In this document: piece after piece, positions 16,665 through 21,465 of the stretch
Layout: every line of letters begins with the position of its first letter
How positions within the stretch are numbered: position 1 is the first letter of the stretch
Assembly: GCA_027064845.1 (NCBI GenBank)
Contig: JAMOPC010000043.1
Location: 1-21,465 of the forward strand
DNA: 21,465 bases
Source of the DNA: Desulfurococcales archaeon
GTDB taxonomy: Archaea; Thermoproteota; Thermoprotei_A; Sulfolobales; Desulfurococcaceae
Direction of reading: 5' to 3'
The notes under the pieces: model-generated
The model's database searches: none
Told to the model about the DNA's origin: nothing
What the model saw: the letters and a program-made list of their open reading frames with translations, nothing else
Program-made: the position numbers and the translations under genes

Positions 16665-17231
16665 TTATTTGTAGAAGTTAGCTATTATCCAGTCTTTAAA
16701 TGGTTTTGGTACTTTAACGGTATATATAAATATTGGTCGATAAGACTTTTGATATAGTATGTCTGCATACTCGATTGTTTCTTGATCATCCTCGTCAGAT
16801 AGATTACCACTAGTAAAAATAACTATTATGTCGCCTTCCTCTATTACTTCAAGTGCTTTCTTAAGAGCATTCTTTATGACAATTGGTTCGTTTTGTGAAT
16901 GTTTTATTTTTGATAGTACTTGTTTTGGATCAATCTGTTCCCTGATTAATTCTCCTAACACATTATTGGAGAATAATATGAGATGTATGCCGCAATCGTT
17001 TTCCTCCGCTACACTGTTTAGCTCGGAAACAAAACCAGTATACTCTTCATCACTAACAAAACCCGAAGCATCAACCAGCACCACCAACTTAAAAGGCTTT
17101 AACCATTCATACCCAGGAGCCATATACGGAGCCCTACGATTTATCTTTCTCCACGTCTCTTCAACCTCCATCCCACGTTCAACAACACAAGATTCCAATT
17201 CTTCCATCCATTCCTTAAACGTGTTACTCAT
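16665..17231 (-). CDS. VWA-like protein related to the DUF2201 C-terminal domain
   Basis: The segment INRRAPYMAPGYEWLKPFKL (from residue 30) leading into VVLVDASGFVSDEEYTGFVS matches the style of the VWA-like C-terminal domain of DUF2201 proteins, which have an N-terminal zinc-peptidase-like domain. Here the VWA-like part stands alone (188 residues). The metal-binding MIDAS motif DxSxS reads D54-A-S56-G-F58, so the second Ser is replaced by Phe and metal binding may be altered. IIVIFTSGNLSDEDD (about 138-152) fits a later strand and loop of the fold. ATG 17231 has GGGGA upstream. It lies 22 nt after the metallopeptidase stop, so the two genes form an operon and their products may work as a pair. 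Confidence 0.65.
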   Translation of the reverse strand: MSNTFKEWMEELESCVVERGMEVEETWRKINRRAPYMAPGYEWLKPFKLVVLVDASGFVSDEEYTGFVSELNSVAEENDCGIHLILFSNNVLGELIREQIDPKQVLSKIKHSQNEPIVIKNALKKALEVIEEGDIIVIFTSGNLSDEDDQETIEYADILYQKSYRPIFIYTVKVPKPFKDWIIANFYK

Positions 17232-17253
17232 ACCCGTTCCCCATCCGCTTGAT

Positions 17254-18273
17254 TTATGATTTTATACTAAGCCTCAACAACGTAATTGCATACAGCTTGA
17301 GAAACTTCTCTATTTGTACAGGTGATTTGCTATATCTCCTGATATTAAATAGTATTGGTTCAAGGACTCTGTGGAAGTAGCTATGGAACCCGTACCTAAT
17401 GCTAAGATGGTGTAGGTAATCATAATCGAAAAACAGTAACAAATACGGTGAGAACACAGATGGGAACAAGAACATATCATAATGTATAGGTGGTAGCTTG
17501 TTATGAATTAGATAATTGGCCCAGGCAAATGTACTCATGAACGATAATATATTACTATATGGATCTCTATTAGTTGTTAGGATTTTCCACGTATTATATT
17601 CTATGGGTTGTTCTATAGATAGTTTAGTGAACAATATTTTATCGCGTCTATGTAGGTTTGTATATGCTGTGTATTGTGCTAAATATTCTTCTATTACTCT
17701 TACGTGGAAGAATCTATAATCATAATAGGTCTTTCCATCACTAACTTTCCAAGTATGTGCGTGTGTTTGCTCATGTATAAGCACCGATCGAAGCAAGCCC
17801 TTAAACACCGTTTCAATGCCAACACCTATATTATTCGCGATTTTTTCAGCATGTTTCCATATTTTCTCCGGGCAAATAAAAATAGCTGGTAGTTCAACAT
17901 CTATTCCTAATTCATTGAATCTATGGTCTCTCCTTGCTATGAATACCCCTATACATTCAACAGATTCACTATATTTGTCTATTTTTTCAATAAGCTTGTC
18001 TACATTATCCAGTATATTTTCTGAGTTCTCTTCGAGAAACAAGTCAATAATTCTTCCAATATCTTTCCCCTTCCCTCTCGGAATTCCACGTCTCCGCCCA
18101 GGTGGGCAGATTTTATCCATAGTATTGGGGTTTACTAGATACACTGGGATATCAGAGGTCATGGGATAAGTCCATGTATTAGAGACACAGTATAATTGAA
18201 TTTTCGAAGAAACTTCTATCGAGCTATCAATATTACGCAAAATCCTAAGATTAGAACTCATAATGGACACCAT
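17254..18273 (-). CDS. HEXXH metallopeptidase-like protein
   Basis: LLRSVLIHEQTHAHTW contains HEQTH at 167-171, a zinc-binding HEXXH. RVIEEYLAQYTAY follows about 25 residues later, with Glu195 or Glu196 as the probable third ligand, the gluzincin arrangement. The N-terminal half has CPPGRRRGIPRGKGKDIG, and the C-terminal half is rich in aromatic residues (FLFPSVFSPYLLLFFDYDYL) without a clear membrane segment. No signal peptide is visible, so it should act in the cytoplasm. I do not know the exact family. ATG 18273 follows a TTTAATAA-like box (about 18295) at leaderless spacing; ATG 18261 is the alternative. The VWA-like gene follows directly, which supports a joint function. Confidence 0.65.
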   Translation of the reverse strand: MVSIMSSNLRILRNIDSSIEVSSKIQLYCVSNTWTYPMTSDIPVYLVNPNTMDKICPPGRRRGIPRGKGKDIGRIIDLFLEENSENILDNVDKLIEKIDKYSESVECIGVFIARRDHRFNELGIDVELPAIFICPEKIWKHAEKIANNIGVGIETVFKGLLRSVLIHEQTHAHTWKVSDGKTYYDYRFFHVRVIEEYLAQYTAYTNLHRRDKILFTKLSIEQPIEYNTWKILTTNRDPYSNILSFMSTFAWANYLIHNKLPPIHYDMFLFPSVFSPYLLLFFDYDYLHHLSIRYGFHSYFHRVLEPILFNIRRYSKSPVQIEKFLKLYAITLLRLSIKS

Positions 18274-18690
18274 CTATATAATTATTATTAAACAACTAGT
18301 AGAAATAATATGACTTACTCTCGTAATTCCTGACACAATAAGAGGCCCTCATATTTAATCCGAAAATCGGGCCAATTAGACATTAATTTACTACAATGTT
18401 ATATACTTTTAGAGAAAACTATTAAAACAAGGGATTCTAGCAACAACATTCCATGCTATTTTTGCGGTTTTCGATTCCATACTATAATATCCTTCTATAT
18501 CTGCAATTCTCACTATTGCTATTATTCTACAACTCAAGATCTATATATCGAGTGTTATATACTACAAGCAATATAATTGAAGAAATATCTTTCAACTTTT
18601 ATGTATTGTTTCACTGTTTTCGATACAATCCTTTTTAGTGAGAAATGCTACTATATGAGGTTAATATTATGTTTATCAGCATAGGGTCAG
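18274..18690. other. Intergenic region with promoter and possible remnants
   Basis: It contains the promoter of the metallopeptidase gene on the right-to-left strand. A 40-codon minus-strand frame at 18409-18531 (with IVRIADIEGYYSMESKTAK) and a neighbouring stretch encoding VSKTVKQYIKVERYFFNYI look faintly coding but have no clear start or motif, so this may be decayed gene sequence. Nothing else is supported. Confidence 0.3.
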
Positions 18691-20040
18691 CTATATTGGT
18701 ATATCTTTGATTGTTATTACATTTTTCCTTCTAGGAGAGTTTCTTGCAACAATATATATTTCGGTACTGTAGTTTCTTAATGGTGTTTTTTCTATCTTCT
18801 TGATTAGCCTGTATTGCTCTTTTTTAAGTTCTCTATAATCTAGATCGCTCCACTTGATCTCGTAAATTAGGGCTTTCTTCATGTTGCGGGATAATATTAC
18901 TAGATCTATTTCGATACCCTTATACACGTATCTACCTATAACTGTATCCGGGGTATTTAATCTAGATAGATGCTTCTCTAGTATGTATCTATAAACTATC
19001 TCTTCATAAACCTCGCTTGTGAATACATCTATTTCTTCGAGTATGTATTCTATTACTTTGTCGAAGTAACCTGCTTCAACTAGATGGATCTTTGGCTCAA
19101 TTAATTTAAACCATACACGTAGTATTGGGTCTTTTACACGATACCATCCTTTACGTGAGAATAATGGTTTAACATATTCTATGTATCCTAGATCTACTAG
19201 TATCTTCAAATACTTAGGTAAATGCGTTTTTGGAATACCTGTGTAATCAGATATACTTGATAACCTGTTATAGCCATAAGCTATAGCAGACACGATTGAG
19301 TAATACGTTTCTGGATTACGGAATTCTTCTCGAAATAATAGATGAGGTTCATCATATATTGGTGAATACTTTGACCCAAATAGTTTCTCAACCACTTCGC
19401 GGAGACTCCTTGATCCATAAATGTATGCTAAATAATATGGGAGTCCACCGACTAGACTATATATTCTGACACGATCAGCTTTGTCTTCCACATTTAAGAA
19501 TTCCTTAATATACCATGGACTAAGTTCTTCTATCTTTAAACTAGCAGTTCTCCTACCATACAATGGACTACCGCTACCTAGGACATCTCTATACATTACA
19601 CCCACCAAGCTACCAGAGACAACAATTATGTACTTAGTATTTTGGAGAACATGGTCAACGAAATACTGTAGTTCGCCAAGTACTCTAGAACTACGACGAA
19701 CCCAATACGTGAACTCGTCAAGTACAATGATTAATCGTTTATCATGGATCCTCGCTAAATGCTCCAATAAAGTATCTAAACCAGTAAATCTTACCCTATC
19801 AAATCCATCTATTCCTAATTGATCAGTAACTGCTTTAGAGATCCTAGATAAGTTAACTTCATCACTAGCTGGCAGGCATTGAACATATACATGAGGCTTA
19901 TCCTTAATCCACTCCATAAGTAATCGAGTTTTACCAATACGGCGTCTACCATAAATAATTACAAATCCCGGTCTACCAGTACTCCAAATATCCTCTAATA
20001 ATCTAATCTCATCTACTCTATCAATAAACCTAACATACAA
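18691..20040 (-). CDS. Archaeal AAA+ ATPase with DUF234 C-terminal domain
   Basis: The N-terminal ATPase (PF01637-like) has YGRRRIGKT as Walker A (31-38) and RLIIVLDEFTYW as Walker B (LDEF 107-110), followed by VVSGSLVG, the sensor-like strand. A winged-helix region (about 235-300; LSSISDYTGIPKTHLPKYLK) precedes the DUF234 domain, which ends with IEIDLVIL (Asp379) and YEIKWS (Glu394, Lys396), a PD-(D/E)XK-like core. Such genes are abundant, often multi-copy, in Desulfurococcales and Thermococcales; their function is unproven, possibly in mobile-element or defence biology. Start TTG 20040 is the only good choice and lies directly against a 39-bp palindrome, which suggests control at its own promoter. 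Length of 449 residues is normal. Confidence 0.88.
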   Translation of the reverse strand: MYVRFIDRVDEIRLLEDIWSTGRPGFVIIYGRRRIGKTRLLMEWIKDKPHVYVQCLPASDEVNLSRISKAVTDQLGIDGFDRVRFTGLDTLLEHLARIHDKRLIIVLDEFTYWVRRSSRVLGELQYFVDHVLQNTKYIIVVSGSLVGVMYRDVLGSGSPLYGRRTASLKIEELSPWYIKEFLNVEDKADRVRIYSLVGGLPYYLAYIYGSRSLREVVEKLFGSKYSPIYDEPHLLFREEFRNPETYYSIVSAIAYGYNRLSSISDYTGIPKTHLPKYLKILVDLGYIEYVKPLFSRKGWYRVKDPILRVWFKLIEPKIHLVEAGYFDKVIEYILEEIDVFTSEVYEEIVYRYILEKHLSRLNTPDTVIGRYVYKGIEIDLVILSRNMKKALIYEIKWSDLDYRELKKEQYRLIKKIEKTPLRNYSTEIYIVARNSPRRKNVITIKDIPI

Positions 20041-20079
20041 ATAGTAACACCCAGAGTATAATACCCTAAGTGTTACTAT
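20041..20079. promoter_or_regulatory. 39-bp palindrome over the ATPase gene promoter
   Basis: Arms ATAGTAACAC (20041-20050) and GTGTTACTAT (20070-20079) are perfect reverse complements, and the inner part pairs at six of nine positions, including GTAT-A-ATAC at the centre. Sixteen of nineteen pairs match about position 20060. The centre overlaps TATTATAC on the minus strand, a possible TATA box about 20 nt before TTG 20040. The site is placed like an operator. In RNA it could also form a hairpin at the start codon. Confidence 0.7.
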
Positions 20080-20182
20080 CCACCCTAACTATTTTAAACA
20101 TAACATAAATACAGTTTCTATATATCTTTTCCTAGACCAGAAACCATGAATATTTTGAATATTACCATCAATTTAGTATATT

Positions 20183-20197
20183 CCATGAATTTCATGG
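20183..20197. repeat. Palindrome CCATGAATTTCATGG with nearby half-sites
   Basis: A 15-bp palindrome (CCATGA-ATT-TCATGG) lies in the non-coding stretch upstream of the ATPase gene. The half-site CCATGAAT also occurs at 20144-20151 and its complement ATTCATGG at 20229-20236. Confidence 0.4.
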
Positions 20198-20236
20198 GAG
20201 TCAATTAAGAGTAAAGCTTATATACATTATTCATGG

Positions 20237-20260
20237 TTTTCCCTAGCCAATCAGGGAAAA
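20237..20260. repeat. Inverted repeat TTTTCCCT-N8-AGGGAAAA, copy 1
   Basis: Eight-base arms are perfect. A second copy with the same 24-bp length lies at 20357-20380, starting exactly 120 bp to the right. The two share TTTTCCCTA, ATC and GGGAAA at fixed spacing. Confidence 0.6.
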
Positions 20261-20356
20261 TACTCGATCACCTGTCTATAAATCCGTATCTCTAATACCA
20301 TATACTATACCTGTATCAAGAACTAATACCAAACACATCTCATCTAATACTCAGCA

Positions 20357-20380
20357 TTTTCCCTACCATGATCGGGAAAG
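20357..20380. repeat. Inverted repeat TTTTCCC-N10-GGGAAAG, copy 2
   Basis: Imperfect copy of the element at 20237-20260 in the same orientation. It lies about 40 bp before a possible small membrane-protein frame. Apart from these palindromes I see no gene in 20080-20422. Confidence 0.55.
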
Positions 20381-20422
20381 AATGTTATTTGCTAAATATG
20401 TTGGAAATTGTTTTGGGTTTCC

Positions 20423-20614
20423 ATGTTCTTTGTGGTTATTTCTGCGTTTTATACATATTATGAGGAGACGAGAATATCGGGGAGTCTTTTGAAAAGTTGT
20501 GTAGAGATGTGTTTTCTTATGGTGTCCTTGTGTATATTTGTTGTTATTCTTCTAGTGTGTACGTGTTTTGGTGGTGAGTATTTGGATCTAGGTGTTGACG
20601 TAGTTGTTGCATAG
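20423..20614 (+). CDS. Possible small membrane protein, doubtful
   Basis: ATG 20423 opens 63 codons with a hydrophobic start (MFFVVISAFYTYY) and one clear membrane segment (MVSLCIFVVILLVCTCF, about 34-50). The in-frame TTG at 20408 would add five residues. No ribosome site is seen. The T/G-rich plus strand here could equally be the non-coding continuation of the A/C-rich 3' end of the convergent methyltransferase gene, and T/G-rich DNA tends to read as hydrophobic protein. For this reason I keep it only as a candidate. Confidence 0.2.
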   Translation: MFFVVISAFYTYYEETRISGSLLKSCVEMCFLMVSLCIFVVILLVCTCFGGEYLDLGVDVVVA

Positions 20615-20660
20615 ATGATTGAATCTCGTGTTTTTGTGTCCTGGTTTGATAAAAGCTTAG

Positions 20661-21425
20661 TTATTTTTTAATTATGTGTATTAGGTATATTGTGTCTAGG
20701 GGTGTTTTAGTGTTTTTGATTATTTTTGTTGTTAGTTTCTTTTCTCTAAGTATTTTGGTCGCTTTGTTTATGCTTGTTAGTGATGATACAGTAATTAGTC
20801 CTTGTCCACCTGTTTTTAGCGTAGTGGTTAGTTCGTTAATTGTTTCCTTGAATATACTCAGTGAGGATCCGCCGCACCAGTTATAGTCTAGTTCGTCCCT
20901 AGGATCTATTGGTAGGTATGGTGGATTGGCTACTGCGAAGTCTACTTTGTTCTTAAGCCTTGGCAATAGCTTGTAGCAATTACCTATCTTAACACGCTCG
21001 ATCACACCATTAATCTCTGCATTGATCATCGTTGTTGCCAATGCTTTGTCACTAACATCACAAGAATATATCTCTTCAACACCATCCCATAAATACTTAG
21101 CAACAAAGATAGATACAGCGCCAGAACCACAACCGATCTCCAAAAACACGCCCCTAGGCCTAAACACGTTGCTCAACGCATCTATTATCAAACCAGTAGA
21201 CACGGTATAAACAGGATTAAACACACCCTCAGGCACAAACAACACCAAGCCCCTATAACGAAAAAACCTTACAAACCTAGGCAACAACCTATGCGAAAAC
21301 CTCAACACCCCCCTAACAACAATACTCCCCAACACACCCAACACACAATCACCAAAACCACTACACAACACTATAATCCAACCCATAAAAACAATAAAAC
21401 CCACTACATTCAACCCTATCAACAT
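20661..21425 (-). CDS. Class I methyltransferase of the HemK/PrmC type
   Basis: The SAM-binding motif I is EIGCGSGAVSIFVA (96-109), an acidic loop EEIYSCDVSDKAL follows, and AVANPPYLPID with NPPY (167-170) marks an N-methyltransferase acting on amide or amino groups (PrmC/HemK, the archaeal eRF1 glutamine methylase, or N6-adenine enzymes). VPEGVFNPVYTVSTGLIIDA is the family's substrate-side segment before motif I. The first 45 residues are hydrophobic and rich in Gly and Val, absent from typical members; they may be a membrane anchor or may not be translated. ATG 21425 is chosen because a TATA box within the adjoining CRISPR repeat predicts RNA from about 21428. Codon endings change from nearly all T/G at the 5' end to nearly all A/C at the 3' end. 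Confidence 0.8.
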   Translation of the reverse strand: MLIGLNVVGFIVFMGWIIVLCSGFGDCVLGVLGSIVVRGVLRFSHRLLPRFVRFFRYRGLVLFVPEGVFNPVYTVSTGLIIDALSNVFRPRGVFLEIGCGSGAVSIFVAKYLWDGVEEIYSCDVSDKALATTMINAEINGVIERVKIGNCYKLLPRLKNKVDFAVANPPYLPIDPRDELDYNWCGGSSLSIFKETINELTTTLKTGGQGLITVSSLTSINKATKILREKKLTTKIIKNTKTPLDTIYLIHIIKK

Positions 21426-21440
21426 CCTAACCAAATAGCA

Positions 21441-21465
21441 CTTTCAACTCTTTTTATATTGTTAC
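21441..21465 (-). CRISPR. Degenerate end repeat of a further array (C) beyond the window
   Basis: The last 25 bases match the array A repeat at 21 of 25 positions in the same orientation (handle GTTGAAAG on the minus strand instead of ATTGAAAG). In that orientation the leader would be to the right, so this is the distal, degenerate end of an array continuing outside the window. Only one unit is visible, so the array itself is inferred. Confidence 0.7.
21451..21458 (-). promoter_or_regulatory. TATA box inside the terminal CRISPR repeat
   Basis: On the minus strand the repeat reads CAATATAAAAAGAG in its middle, a good archaeal TATA box centred about 29 nt upstream of ATG 21425. The regular repeat has ATACTAATAG at this place, which is not a TATA box. 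Confidence 0.55.

Noticed and set aside
18589..18614. A further decayed CRISPR repeat (CTTTCAACT...GTATTGTT) and a weaker one near 18499
   Set aside because: About 18 positions match with gaps, but the two candidates are about 90 nt apart instead of about 65, no third unit is seen, and the sequence is very AT-rich and may be a gene remnant on the other strand. Chance is a sufficient explanation.
1..21465. tRNA, rRNA or complete insertion sequence
   Set aside because: I found no tRNA cloverleaf pattern with a TTCGA loop and matching stems, no rRNA-like GC-rich block apart from the first 75 bases, and no intact transposase gene. A proper covariance search was not possible.

Overview
The window looks like part of the chromosome of a hyperthermophilic, AT-rich crenarchaeon, most like Desulfurococcales such as Staphylothermus. 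The reasons are archaeal TATA boxes at leaderless spacing, frequent TTG/GTG starts, 25-nt CRISPR repeats ending in the crenarchaeal crRNA handle ATTGAAAG, Cmr/Csx1 genes and an archaeal ATPase of the DUF234 type. The species is an inference from style, not a match.

Layout. Positions 1-211 hold a GC-rich tail of something cut by the edge. CRISPR array A (212-637, read on the minus strand, 7 repeats, 6 spacers) is followed by about 500 bp made of two back-to-back leaders, and then by a tiny array B (1137-1227, plus strand, one intact repeat, one 42-nt spacer, one decayed terminal repeat). Next comes a complete type III-B effector operon on the plus strand: cmr4-cmr5-cmr1-cmr6-cmr2(cas10)-cmr3 (1392-10682). 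Convergent to it on the minus strand is a cyclic-oligoadenylate output pair: a Crn1-like CARF ring nuclease candidate followed by a Csx1 CARF-HEPN ribonuclease. No cas6, cas1, cas2 or cas4 is present, so crRNA processing and spacer acquisition must come from elsewhere.

From about 13.3 kb the window becomes accessory. A 50-aa zinc-ribbon protein and an SDH_sah/ClpP-fold serine protease form a minus-strand pair. A divergent gene encodes a PD-(D/E)XK nuclease-like protein. About 940 bp of intergenic DNA contains at least one decayed gene. A metallopeptidase (HEQTH) and a VWA-like protein form a second minus-strand pair. An AAA+ DUF234 ATPase lies behind a 39-bp palindrome. A palindrome-rich intergenic stretch and a class I methyltransferase (NPPY) close the region. 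The window ends exactly on a CRISPR repeat, the degenerate distal end of an array C that continues outside.

How it works together: Cmr with crRNA from the flanking arrays would detect target RNA, Cas10 (GGDD palm present) would make cyclic oligoadenylate, Csx1 would respond by RNA cleavage, and the Crn1 candidate would remove the signal. Whether the proteases, the PD-(D/E)XK protein or the VWA/metallopeptidase pair belong to this response is unknown. Their position between two CRISPR arrays makes it worth testing. The most notable sequence-level observations are the mirrored leaders with conserved TCGA boxes, a terminal CRISPR repeat that has become a TATA box for the neighbouring methyltransferase, the 39-bp operator-like palindrome, and a marked switch from T/G-ending to A/C-ending codons along transcription units.
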